A stretch of DNA of 64,000 bases, taken from the NCBI GenBank assembly GCA_036583965.1, contig JAZBQD010000022.1, forward strand, positions 3,220,001 through 3,284,000, in the 5' to 3' direction. The DNA is from Prunella strophiata. Lineage: Eukaryota > Chordata > Aves > Passeriformes > Prunellidae. The notes under the pieces were generated by a model. That model was not told where the DNA came from. It searched no databases and saw only the letters and a list, made by a program, of their open reading frames with translations. Positions 45,101 to 55,960 of this stretch are shown here, piece after piece; within the stretch, counting starts at the first letter, position 1, and every line of letters begins with the position of its first letter. Made by a program: the position numbers and the translations under genes.

Positions 45101-45631
45101 TCTGTCCTGTAAAAACATCCCTCAACCCTTCCCCTTGCTCTGGCAAGTGCTGAGGGCAGGATTTGGTACCCAGCCCTGCAGCCAGATGTGCTCACAAGCT
45201 GATGTTTGTGCTTGTTCTGCTCTGCCACGCTCAGAGCCAAACCCACCACGTGTCTGCACACAATGCATTATTAGGAATTTATTAATTAAAAAAAAAAATA
45301 AAAAAGGGGGGAAAAAACTCTCCAGGGAGAGGTAGAAATTTTAATTTAGCAGTGCAAAGGCTTGGCTGAGGCAGCTGGAAATTGCTGGAGTTGTGAACAT
45401 GAGGTAATTCTGACGTAGGTGAGAGGTGAAGGTGGAGCTTGTCCTTGCAGGAGGGTTCAGGGCCTCCCTGGCACCTGAGGCTGCACCTCTGGCTCTGCTG
45501 CAGCCCCAGCAAACCCTGCAATGACCCCACTCTGCCCTGCAGCCCCTCAGGCCCATCCCATGGGGATGTTTCCCTTGGAGCTCATCCCTCAGGACATCAG
45601 TGTCACCACCAGAAATGAAGGTGGGACTATT
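42133..45631. other. Unannotated sequence
   Basis: About 3.5 kb with no recognised transposon copy. A patch at about 43270-43460 is AT-rich, non-repetitive and carries a cluster of taat words, possibly conserved. A run of A lies at 45288-45306. Frames up to 130 codons have no domain. Confidence 0.35.
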
Positions 45632-46190
45632 TTCAAGCTAAGAACAATTTATTGCTCGGATAAACATCAGTCTCAGAGGCTGTGAGATTTTAGAGGAGCA
45701 AGAATTCACCCATAGGCTTAGGAGAAGTCACAAATTTCTTTGTTACAAGACAATATAGAACTTTCTAACCCAACAGACAGTTGTTACAGGGTTAATTTTA
45801 CTTTTCTAACCTATCACCTTTGCTTATTTCTACTGCAGTGTGGATATTTTTATCTAATGGGCTTCCAACTCATGTGCACACAGATGCTTCTGTTATAACT
45901 TCTAAACTCTCAGCTTATTTTATACAAGCACACCCCTACATTATAAACCCTTCACCACCTTATCAGTGCAGTTTCTGTGCACAAATGCTCCTATTATAAC
46001 TTCTAAAATCTTTGCTTATTCCATACAACCCCACCCTTGCATTATAAACCCTTCACCATCTTATCAGTGCAGTTTCTTATTTACTTAAAGCATATTCTCA
46101 CAGCTATAGAAATATAAGTTTGTGATTTTTCTGCTTAATGTTTGTGTATTGTATTTTTACATCAATCTAAGTTTCATCCAAGGCTGCAGA
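45632..46190 (-). mobile_element. LTR-like element, minus strand (copy E), with internal duplication
   Basis: The plus strand shows aacaatttattgctcgg (minus-strand AATAAA) at about 45645, then a long AT-rich body. A 101-bp segment is duplicated in tandem: ttataacttctaaa begins at 45893 and 45994, and ttcaccaccttatcagtgca recurs as ttcaccatcttatcagtgca. Composition and signal position resemble a retroviral LTR, but the family is not recognised and the borders are approximate. Confidence 0.45.
45878..46078. repeat. 101-bp tandem duplication, 2 copies
   Basis: Two head-to-tail copies sit within the LTR-like element and share gcttatt, acattataaacccttcacc type blocks and gtgcagtttct. They differ at scattered positions. 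Confidence 0.88.
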
Positions 46191-47944
46191 TCAAACCCTT
46201 CAGTGCCTGTGGAAGTTTCTGTTTTTCTCAATCTCTCAAATCAGGAGTCACCCTGGAAGGGGAGGGCAGAAAAGGCTCAGCCCTGCTGGCCCAGGGCACA
46301 CAGAGTCCCCTGCAGCCCTGCCCAGCAGCTTTGCTGCTTTTCCTTGCATGGGAGAGCAGCTCTGGGTCAAGGCTCGAGGTCTGGATTTCATCTCAGCCCT
46401 GCTACTGTGCTCTTCACATGACCTTTGGCAGATTCCTTCCCTGCTCCCTGCTTGGGCTGGCCTAAAAATGAGCAAATGGCTCTGCTCTTCCAGCCAGGGG
46501 TGACTCCCCCCTGGCAGCTCCCTCTGACCCTGCTGGGAGCCCACAAGGAATCCCCAAAAACCCCTTCAGAAAGGATGGGAACAGATGGATCAGCTGCAGG
46601 GGAAGGTTTGTCCCTCAGCTTGTCCAGCCCAGCAGGATTTTGTGTCTCTGGTGTGACAAAAAAAAAATAACAACAATTCCCTAAAATCTCTGCAGCCTGT
46701 GCCCAGGTCAGGTCTCTGCTGGAAGTGGAGGGTGCAGCCAGAGCTGGGGCTTGTCTGGTGCTTCCTCAGCTAAGACAGGATTTCCATTCCATGCTTTAGC
46801 AAGGAAATGCCATTCCTGCTCATTCCAATTTGGGAGCAGCTAAATAAGAAGTAACTCGAGTGAGGATAATTGCTGGCTGGTAAATAGAGGAGGCAGAACC
46901 ACTCCAGCCTTCACAAATTGAGCCCTTCGTGGTTATTATATGATGATTTTATGGGAACTTTCCCGTTTTGTGCAAAACCTTGGTAAAACCTCCCCAGGAG
47001 AAGATCCCAGCACACCTTGACTTCAAAGCAGGGCTGGGAGGGTGTGAAATCCCTGCCAGGAGCTTGAGGGACAGAGGCAGAGCCTGAGCAGCATCCCCAG
47101 GGCTGCTCCAGGAGTCTCTGGTGACAGTGACAGCTCCTCTGGCTCTGCTGAGCCCTGGAGCACTCAGGCTTTGGGAGGAGGATGCAGCTGCCCCCAGCCA
47201 GGCTGGCACAGGGAGAGGAGCATCCAATTCTCCAGGAACAAACCTCAAACCACAGCTTTGGGCCCAGGTTTTGTCTCCTGATGGTTTTTGGAGCGAGCTG
47301 GCAGCTCTGCACAGCCTGGGAGAGGACAGCAGGGGTTCCTCACAGGTACCCAGTGCCATCCTGAGAGCAGCACCTTCCCTGGGCATGAGCAGGACAAATA
47401 CAAACCCCATCCCAGGCAGGGCTGGGGCAGGATTCATCATTTTTGTGCTGCTTTATCCTCATTTGTTCATGACCAGCTGGAGGAAAAGAGCTGCTTGGGA
47501 TGAAATCTGACACAGCAGCACAAATTCCCCCAGTTTGGGGTGCTGGGGAAGGGGTTTTTTTTTAGCCTGGAGAGATGGAAATGGAGAGGCAGCTTGGGTT
47601 GCTGGGAGTCCCATCAGAAAATGGTGGGAGTGGGAAATAAACCCTGCACAGGGTGTGCAGTGGTAGGAAAAGGTTGGATGCAGCTGGGTCACCCAGGGCA
47701 GGAATTGCTGCCTGAGGATTTGGGATTGGGGGAGTCCAAACTGGGGTCATGGAGCATTCCCATGTGTCAGCCAGTCCCAGTGAGGTGCTGGAAAGATTCT
47801 TGTTTCCTTTAGTAATTTGAATTTTAATGTTTCTCCAGGATGCAGCATCCAGAGATGCAGCATCCTCCTGGCATTCTGTGCACCCAAAATTGAATTTTTT
47901 AGGAAAACTGCCCAACTCCCTGGGTGCCAGTCTGTGGCCAGGAG
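46191..47944. other. Unannotated sequence
   Basis: No repeat copy or gene was recognised. An A run lies at 46659-46667. Frames up to 163 codons (minus, 46949-47440) have no domain. Confidence 0.4.
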
Positions 47945-48050
47945 TGTCCAGAATGGATTTAATGACCAAGCAGAGGGAGGGAAAGCTGAGAAATCCCTGC
48001 CCCAGGACAAAGCCTGTGTGTGGAACTTGCTCCCAGGTGGGTGGAGGAGC
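47945..48050. repeat. Dispersed duplicate, copy 1
   Basis: atggatttaatgaccaagca at 47953, followed by gagg-agggaaagc, matches 50310-50343 with about one change in 34 bases. After that the two copies share only short words (cccaggaca, ctcccatg or ctcccagg). This is an unidentified repeat. Confidence 0.75.
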
Positions 48051-49110
48051 CAGACTCTCCTTTAAGTGGATTTCTTGTTCCTGTGGGATTCCTCTTCTGT
48101 GCCAGCCAGCCTTGAAACACGATTGAAGCAGAAGGGGCTGTTCCAGCCAGAGACCCTAAAAAATCAGAGGCATCTAATTCACTTCTGCAGGCAGGTTTTT
48201 GGATCCCTGGCATATGGAAGGGGCTGTAAAAATCCATCTCCTGCTCTATAACCCCTGTCAGTGCACGAGTTAATTGCCCATCAATATGCCAGGCTTTTAC
48301 AGGGCAATTCCTTCTCCTGCACTCCAAGGAGCAAGCTGGGGAAGGAGAAAATATAAGAAAGTTTCTTTGTTGTTTTCTGGTTTATTTGAAGCCTTCCCTG
48401 AATTGGTGTTTGCTTGTTTTCCTCGTGTTTTTAAAGCCCCCCTTGGCCCAGGTGGCTTCTTGGTACAATATTCAGCTTTAAAGAGAAATGTGGCTGCTCT
48501 GGGGCTGAGGAGCTGCTGAAGGAATCAGGGACAGATGAAAAAACTACAACTGTGCTTCTTCAGAGGATAAAAGAGTTCTTTTTTATGTGCTCAAGTGCAC
48601 CAGTACAAGCAGGCAGTGCTAGATCCTGATTTTGATTAATAGTTGGCTGGAGGTAATCTGCAGCTATTGGGGATTAGGGAAACAGTTCTCCAACATGGAA
48701 ATCTTGGAAGGGAAATCTGCCTGAGAGCCAAAAAGTTCCACCACCAGCCTAGGAGCAAAACAAGAAAGCAGAATTGCTGTGGACAGAGCCTCAGCTGGGA
48801 CCTGTGGAGCTGGGAGGTGTCCATGGCCTTGGGAATTCTGCTGGAATTGAAGCAGGGAACATCAGGTGGTGTCTCCTCATGCTGTTCTAAGGGGAGCTGA
48901 AATTATTTTCTTCACATCAAAGGTTTAAAAAAATCCACAGCAGTGCCCCCCACACCCCCTGTGCTGCAGGAGAGGAACCTGGGCTGCCTCCAGGTGGTTC
49001 CCAATCCCACACAGATGCCACTAAACACGCCAGGAGAAGCTGCAGGTGGGTTTGGTTGCCTGCATTCCTGGTCAAATCTCACTGGTTTGGCCCTATAACA
49101 AAAGTTGTCA
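48051..49110. other. Unannotated sequence
   Basis: No repeat copy or gene was recognised. Confidence 0.4.
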
Positions 49111-49175
49111 CACTGGAAGGTGAACTGGGATCACTGGAAGCTGAACTGGGATCACTGGAAGCTGAACTGGGACAA
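49111..49175. repeat. 21-bp tandem repeat, 3 copies
   Basis: cactggaaggtgaactggga is followed by two cactggaagctgaactggga copies at 21-bp spacing. The short frames across it encode Leu-Glu-Ala-Glu-Leu-Gly-Ser repeats by chance. Confidence 0.93.
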
Positions 49176-50304
49176 ACTGAGTCTCTTGTTGTCCAAAACC
49201 CCACTGAGTTTGGGGTGCAGAGACCCCAAACCCCCTGGGGAATCCCTGTAGGGCAGAGCTGCTCTGAGCAAAGCATCTCCTCCCATCTGCATCCCAATTC
49301 TCACAGAATTCTCTGTGGGTGCTTTATATCCCTGGGGAATCACTTCCAAACTTAATTACACTCCCTGCAAGGAAAGCATGGCCTATTTTCCCTTTTCTAT
49401 TTCCTGTGGATATGTTTTGCAGGGAGGAGGAGGAGCTGGATCAGGTGCTGGGAAGATCATTAGGAATGTGCACACAGCCTGGGCTGATTTCTTCCCTTTG
49501 ATACCAAAATAACTCCCTGAGGAATATTTAAGAGCTTTGCTCAGGTCTCTGAGAGCAGGGCTGACCTCAGCTGATTGCATTCTCAGACAAAAAAATCATC
49601 TGAAAACCACGTGGTTCTTCTCCAGCAAGAATTTGGACAATCATTTCCTGGCTGGGAGGAAGGTGATGCTGGTGCCTCTGTAAATAAATCAGCCAGAGGA
49701 TGCATTTCTGCACAAATCCAGGCTGGGACAGCAGCAAGGGGCTTCCCCAATTTTAGGAATATAATCACCAGGAACCAGGAGCAAGGCTGGCTTCCACAAC
49801 TGCACAATTTCTTGAGAAACCCCCCAGTTTGTCTGTAAATCTCCTCAAAGATGCACAGACACCTAAACACGTTGGTCTGGTGAGATCTCAAACTGCTCTC
49901 AGGGAAATTCCCTGATTTGTCTTCATTTCTGAATGATGTGTGTTATAAAGTTACAAATGATGGTTTCTCTGTTTGATTAGTGTGTGTTTGATGACAGATA
50001 ATAATTGTCATTATGATTTTATACATTCATAGCATTCAAGTTCTAGAAGAGATCCCTCACAGATTTTTTTCTTCAGACATTAAAGACATCTGCTTTCTGA
50101 ATGTCTTCTAATAAACCAAGGGCTGGATTTAATAGCAGAGGTTTTATAGATTTTTTTAAAAAATATTAGCCAATTATTGAAACCATACCTGCTGCAAAGC
50201 AGCAAGTCTGTAAGGGGGCTGTGCCTACAGCCCAGCAAATCCTCAATAAATAAATATTTATTAATTTCATTGAATAGAAAAAGAGATATTTATTTAATAA
50301 CCTG
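49176..50304. other. Unannotated sequence, AT-rich toward the right
   Basis: From about 49915 to 50300 the DNA is AT-rich and repeat-free, with words such as gataataattgtcattatg. It could be a conserved element. No gene was recognised. Confidence 0.3.
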
Positions 50305-50410
50305 GATTCATGGATTTAATGACCAAGCAGAGGAAGGGAAAGCAACACCCACCTTGCCCAGGACAGGTTTTCCAGTGCTTGGCAAAGATCTGTTCTCCCA
50401 TGTCAGAGGG
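50305..50410. repeat. Dispersed duplicate, copy 2
   Basis: Same orientation as 47945-48050, from atggatttaatgaccaagca at 50310. It lies 2.36 kb downstream of copy 1. Confidence 0.75.
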
Positions 50411-50599
50411 CAGAAAGGATCTGCCTCCACATCCCAGTTTCAGAAATGAAATTCCTTGTTCCACATCCCATCAGGAATTCAGGGACACACCCACCCCTCT
50501 GGAGCACGGGCAGCCCTCTCAGACCTTGCCTGTGGACACCAGGTCAATTCTGGTGCCAAAATGGGCACTGGCTGCTCCTCCTCCTCCCCAGCATCAGCA
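50411..50599. other. Unannotated sequence
   Basis: A short unique stretch before the G-rich array. Confidence 0.4.
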
Positions 50600-51200
50600 C
50601 CAGGCACCTCCCCGTGGATCCCCATGGGTCTGGGGTCGCGGGAAGGGTCAGTATTTGGGTCTGGGGTCTCGGGGGCGTGTCCCGAATTTGGGGAGGGGTC
50701 TCAAGGCCACTTGTCCCAAAACATCCCAGGAGAAAGGAGAGATTTGAGAGGTCCCAAATTTGGTTTAGGGGGTCCCAAATTGGGTCTGGGGTCTTGGGAG
50801 GTCCCAAATTTGGGTCTGGGGTCGCGGGAAGGGTCTGGAATTTGGGTCTGGAGTCCCGGGGGCGTGTCCCGAATTTGGGGAGGGGTCTCACTGCCGCTTG
50901 TCCCACCAGAGCACCGCCAGCCCCAGCGTGCCAATGGGGCTCTCTATTCATTTAGGGGCTCCCAAATTGGGTCTGGGGTCTCAGGGAGGCCCCAAATTTG
51001 GGTCTGGGGTCTTGAAGAGGGTCCAGAATTTGGGTCTGGGGTCTCGGGGTCGTGTCCTGAATTTGAGGAGGGGTCTCACCGCTCTTTATCCCAAAACATC
51101 CCAGAAGAGAGGAGAGATTTGAGGGGTCCCAAATTGGGTCAGGAGTATTTGAAGGGTCTAAAATTTGGGTCTGGGGTCTCAGGGAGGTCCCAAACTCTGC
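50600..51200. repeat. 187-bp hierarchical G-rich array, about 3 copies
   Basis: The word gggggcgtgtcc (ggggtcgtgtcc in the last copy) lies at 50671, 50858 and 51046, a 187-188-bp period. Within each copy a shorter unit of about 30 bp (gtcccaaatttgggtctggg type) repeats. A second module, cccaaaacatcccag plus gagagatttgag, appears in copies 1 and 3 but not between. The array carries several CpG and many G3-G4 tracts on the plus strand. Open frames of 169-249 codons through it are repeat peptides. Confidence 0.93.
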
Positions 51201-52934
51201 CTTGACCTGCACAGAGGGGAAAAGACAACAAAACAAATGAAGCAGCAGCAGCAGCAGTGCCAGGCAGAGGGGACAGGAGCTGGATTTGCTGGGGGCTGGA
51301 TCATCCCTCTCCTGTCCTGAACACCCCTGACAGCTCCGAGCCCAGCACGTGCTGCCCAGCCTTGGCTCCTTCCCAGCAAAATATCCCAAAAATCCAAACT
51401 CCATTCCTGATTCTCCCATCCCTGATGCCACAGCTGAGGGCTTCCCTGCAGGTGAGTCCCTGGCAGTGAAAACTCCCAGATTTTGGATGCAGCAGGACTG
51501 GCCAGTGGGGTCCTGGCTCCCCTGCACCCAGAGCTGCCCAGACCCCCAGAGCAGAGCCAGGCCATGGATTTTGGGAGTCATTCCCCACCCTGAGCCCCGA
51601 ATTCCTGTGGTGCACACAGGTTTGTGTTGGCCTGCTGCACGTGAGCTGTGAGGGCCAAGGCAAACAGAGGGGGAGAAGTGATTCCAGTTATTGGATGCAT
51701 GAAAGGCACTGCCACTTCCAGGAAAAACACAGGAGGTGAGATGAGGCTTTTTCCTTTTGTGTGGCAGAGCAAGGGGCTTTCATATTTGTGCAGCTCTGGC
51801 ACAAAGCATCACTTGTGAGCTCTGCTCAGGGATGCAGGGGATAAAAGGCAGCAGCAGCAGAGCTGAGGCACACGTGGGTGCAGCCTCCAGCAGAGGAGTG
51901 AGAGGGGAATTCATGGAAAACCCACTGGACTGGCAGAGGAAATGCTGCTCCTGGTGCTGGGAGCTCTGCACAGCCAAGCTGGGAATATCCCAAAGACATT
52001 TTTACCTGTGGCAGCATCACCAGCCCCAGCCCCACAGTGGGGTTCCAGACCCTTCCTCCTTCTTTTTTTTGGGAATTTTAGCAGGATGAACAATCCCAGG
52101 ATGCTCAACCCAGTGATTCCAACTGCTTCCCAGAGACCTCTCCCTGTCCCACACTCCAGATTCTCTGCAGAATTAATTCTGCAACTCAAACCCCTGCTGC
52201 ACTCCACCTGTGACATGTTTGCAGCCCCAGTGGCCACTGGCAGGTGGGTGGCAGCTGCCCAGCCCTGCTGGCACGGGGGGCAGGTGTGGGGAAAGGAAAA
52301 CTCTCCAAATCCAGCAGGTTCCTGCCTGTCCTGCTCCTCCCAGGGCTGTCAGAAGGAATTAACAGCAGCACTCAGCTCCTCCACTGCCTCACAGCATCCT
52401 CCTCCTCCTTCCAGCTCATTTGCATCTCCCAAGTGGATCTCACGCTGCAGCAATTACTTAGCAAAAAAAAGAGGACACTAATTAAAAGGCTCGTTAATGG
52501 GGTTACTGCAAGCACCACTTAGGCAGAGATCTCCCTCTGAGGCAGCAAGCACAGAACAAACAGGGAAGTGGCCTGGGAGTACTGGGGTTGTCCCTGACCT
52601 TCCAGAAAAGGGATTCTGTGGTGGGGTTTGCCTGGTGAGATTTGGGATCCCCTGTGAGTGCTGGTGACCCCAGGAACAAAGCTGAGGCTGCTGTGAAATT
52701 CAATTACAGCTTTGTGCAGATCCCCAGTGCTGGAATTTGAAACATGAGCACAAAGTGCCTTGGGCTGGGGTAGATCCCACTGGTTTGAGCTGGGAGTGTT
52801 GCTGGGTTGATCTCCAGCCCAAGCTGGACCACAGCCAGGAGAGGGACAAGGATCACCCCAAACTCTGCTCTAAAAACGAGGGCAGATGGGTGAAAACACC
52901 ACGAAAACATCGAAGCAGCGCTGGAGAGGGGAAG
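51201..52934. other. Unannotated sequence
   Basis: No gene recognised. A short agc run lies at 51241-51256. Frames up to 179 codons show no domain. Confidence 0.4.
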
Positions 52935-53022
52935 GAAAGCAAAAAGAAAAGGAAAAGAAAAGGAAAAAAAAAAAGGAAAAGGAAAAAGAAAAGGAAAAAA
53001 AAGAAAAGGAAAAAGAAAAGTC
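52935..53022. repeat. (GGAAAA)n purine tract
   Basis: About 88 bp of pure purine on the plus strand built from aggaaaa and agaaaa words. The minus strand is pure pyrimidine, which explains the Phe/Ser/Leu-rich minus frames and the Lys/Glu-rich plus frames. Confidence 0.93.
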
Positions 53023-54447
53023 CTCCATGAAGTTCTGCTGCATGGAGGAGAATCCTGGTGGCTGCAGAGGGAAATCTGGGCAGGGACCAGCTGGTCCCAG
53101 ATGCCAGAGCATGAGCCCTCAGATGCAGGGACTGCAAAGGACCACTCCAAGTGGAGTGAGGCAGCAGCAGGAGCAGGCTGGGAAGCTGTCAGGGACACAG
53201 CTGGCAGAGTCCCCTGCAGGCTGACACATTTTCCACCCAAAAGGGCCAGGATGAACTGGCCAGACAGCACTGCCTGCACGGAGCTGGGCTCAGAGGAGAA
53301 AATAGCCCCGAAGTTCAGGAGAAGGTCAAGTTTCTGGAGCTCTCTCTGGCATGGGCTGTCCAGGAACATGTGCTGGAGCTTAAGTGGAGGAGACAAGCCC
53401 TAATCCAACCACAACCTGCAAAATCACACGGATATCAAAGCACATCCTCACCAATGAGCTCTTTGCAGAGGTTTTTCCCCTCTCTTTTGGCCACCACAGG
53501 TCAACCCTTTCTTGAGATTCCTCAAAGTTTGATAGCTGGAAGATGGGAAGGCAGGAAAGAAATAAAGCTTGCATGGGAAAAGAGAGAACAAGGATTTTTC
53601 TGCCCCTTCCCAGGCATGCTTTGTCCTGTTAGATTTGGTTGGTGGTGCTATTTTTATTTGCATGGCTTCCAATTGCTTTCTCATTCATGAAAAACATGTG
53701 CTCCCTCCTGGGTTCAGGGAACAGGGAGAAGTGGTGGGAGAAATCCATCAGCTCTGAGTGCTCCCATCCCTGCTGACAGCACAGGGGGAGATGAGGCTGG
53801 GTCCCACAGGAACTGGACAAGGAGATGGAAAGAGAAAGAGGAACTTTGGGATGGTGGGGTTGGAGGAGGAGAAGGAGAAGCACCAAACAAGTTCCCCTGA
53901 GACAGGAGGATCTCCAAGGACAGCCTGATGTGGAGCAGAGGACCTTAATTACAGAGGAATCTGGGCCTCATTTGGTGTTAATTCAGCCCTGGGAGGAGGA
54001 AAAGCACGTCAGGAAAATGAAGGTGGCTTTTTGACACGTGCCCTGCAGGGAGGGCTGCACTGGGTGGGGACCAGGGACAGGCAGGGTTTGCTCTGGGATG
54101 GCAGCAGCCAGAAGGGTTCTGGATATCCCTGGAGCATTTGCTAGGGATTTGGGGAGGATTTGCTTTTTGCATGATCAGGAAAGTCCTCCTTGAGACACTC
54201 CAATCCCCTCTGGAAAGATCGTGGTCTTTTCCCAGCCTGGCTTCCTGTACACTTTGCACCTGCAGCTCTGGACGTGCCAAACCTGAGTTTGTGAGGGGGA
54301 AAAAATCCAGAGAATTAAAAAAGGAAGAGCTCACAGGGTCACCAACCTCTCCTTAGCAAGGAGGGTGAGCTGCCTGAACCCAGAGTTTCTGAATCCAGAG
54401 TTTCTGCCTCCATGGCTTCCAAAACCAGTAGGAGTGAGGAGTGGAGT
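53023..54447. other. Unannotated sequence
   Basis: No clear repeat copy or gene. Parts of 53080-53400 have an mRNA-like look but no frame with a domain. Confidence 0.35.
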
Positions 54448-54660
54448 GGGATCATGGGATCCCAGACTGGATTGGGATGGAAGAGACCTTAACATTGATC
54501 CCATTTCACCCCCTGCCATGGACAGGGACACCTTATCCACTATCTCATGGTTGCTCCCATCACTGTCCAACCTGGCCTTGGACACTTCCAGGGAAGAATT
54601 TCTCCCCAACATCCAATTTAAGCCAGACCAGATGTGAGACTCCCCATCTGGCCCAGCTGG
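54448..54660 (-). mobile_element. CR1 LINE 3' end, minus strand
   Basis: The plus strand reads actggattgggatggaagag, accttaacattgatccc, ccctgccatggacagggaca, caacctggccttggacactt, ccagggaagaatttctcccc, aacatccaatttaa. This matches the reverse complement of a CR1 3' region including the part with aggttggatgtt. Confidence 0.86.
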
Positions 54661-55790
54661 TTTAGGATGAACCTAAAGAAGGAGTGCAGGGAGGGCTGGC
54701 TCAGAGGTTTGTTTCCACCTCTGCCCTGGACAGGGATGGTTGAAGAGCAGCTGCCAAGCCCTCAGCTGGGTGACACTGGAGACATGCTCTGCCTCAGGGC
54801 AGAGCAGCTGCAGCTCCTGCAGCTCCTGCAGCACCCAGGGCTGGGGGAAAGCCCCACTGCAGCCCAGCCCCAGGACTCTGAGGGACTCTGGGTCATGCCC
54901 AAAGCAAACACTGGAAGTTCCTACGAAGGAGATCAGCCATGGAGGGTGGGATGTGGATTTTTAAAGCTTGAATCTGTCAGGGCACTCGAAGAAAACAGCA
55001 CAAAGTTGGTGTTTCATTGCCTCTGCTTCACTCTTTCACCTCAGCACTTTATTGATTCACCAGGACTTGCTAAATGCAGTTAATAGTGTTTTTAAATGTT
55101 TATGTTTGCAGTGCTTATGTTGATTAAGGAAAGGCTTCTTTTTAATATTGGCCTTTTCTTTCTCCTTCAGCTGGCAAGCAGCTCCCAGAAGCTTGTGCTG
55201 ATTCTGATCAGATGCCTCAGACTTTCCACGTAGGATGCCAAATTAACATCTCTGCCTGCAGAAATGGCTGGGGATAAACACATGTATATCTAGGAAAAAC
55301 AAATGCTAAGGAAAGGATACACAGAGCTGCGTGTGCAATAAAAATGCCTCTCTCCTTCTCTGTTAGAGCCCTGCCAAAATGTGAGATGGGGAGCTGGAGG
55401 GGGGGAATGGGAGGGGAAAGGATGCAGATCTTCCCTCAGTGCCCAGATCTGAGTGCCCATGGTGGTGCCAAGGGGTTGGGAAAGGAGAAACTGTTGAGTA
55501 GGGCAAGGGGAGGAGGAAAAGGTGGGATCAATAAAAATGCATCTCCGTGAAGGCTGATACCATGCTCCAGCTTTTCCAAGCTAATAAATAAGGAGAAAGC
55601 TCCCAGAGCAGTGGTTAAACCAGAGAGAATTGGCAGACAGCATTCCCAACATCTGCTCCCTTTACAAACATATGTCTGTGAAACACAAGCACTGCACGGG
55701 GCTCTCTGAAGGTCCCTGCTCAGGGAAGGGAGCTGGGAATTGCAGGGCAGGGTGGGATGGAGCCCACCCAGCTTCTCTGCACTCATCTTT
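54661..55790. other. Unannotated sequence
   Basis: A repeat-free AT-rich stretch lies at about 55040-55330 and may be conserved. No gene was recognised. Confidence 0.35.
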
Positions 55791-55960
55791 CCCTGGAAAA
55801 GCGCTGGAAAAGTCTCCAGGAGTTTGCCATGAGCTGGAAAAGGGCTGGAAAAGTCTCCAGGAGTTTGCCATGAGCTGGAAAAGAGCTGGAAAAGTTTCCA
55901 GGAGTTTGCCATGAGCTGGAAAAGGGCTGGAAAAGTCTCCAGGAGTTTGCCATGAGCTGC
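55791..55960. repeat. 41-bp tandem repeat, 4 copies
   Basis: The word ggagtttgccatgagctgga starts near 55819, 55860, 55901 and 55942, with aaaagggctggaaaagtctc between. The first and last copies are partial. Confidence 0.94.

Noticed and set aside
50446..51205. Open frames of 169 and 249 codons rich in Gly and Ser
   Set aside because: Repeat peptides of the 187-bp array; two frames and both strands are open together.
52853..53137. Phe/Ser-rich 'membrane protein' frames on the minus strand
   Set aside because: They are the pyrimidine strand of the GGAAAA tract; apparent hydrophobic segments are low-complexity.
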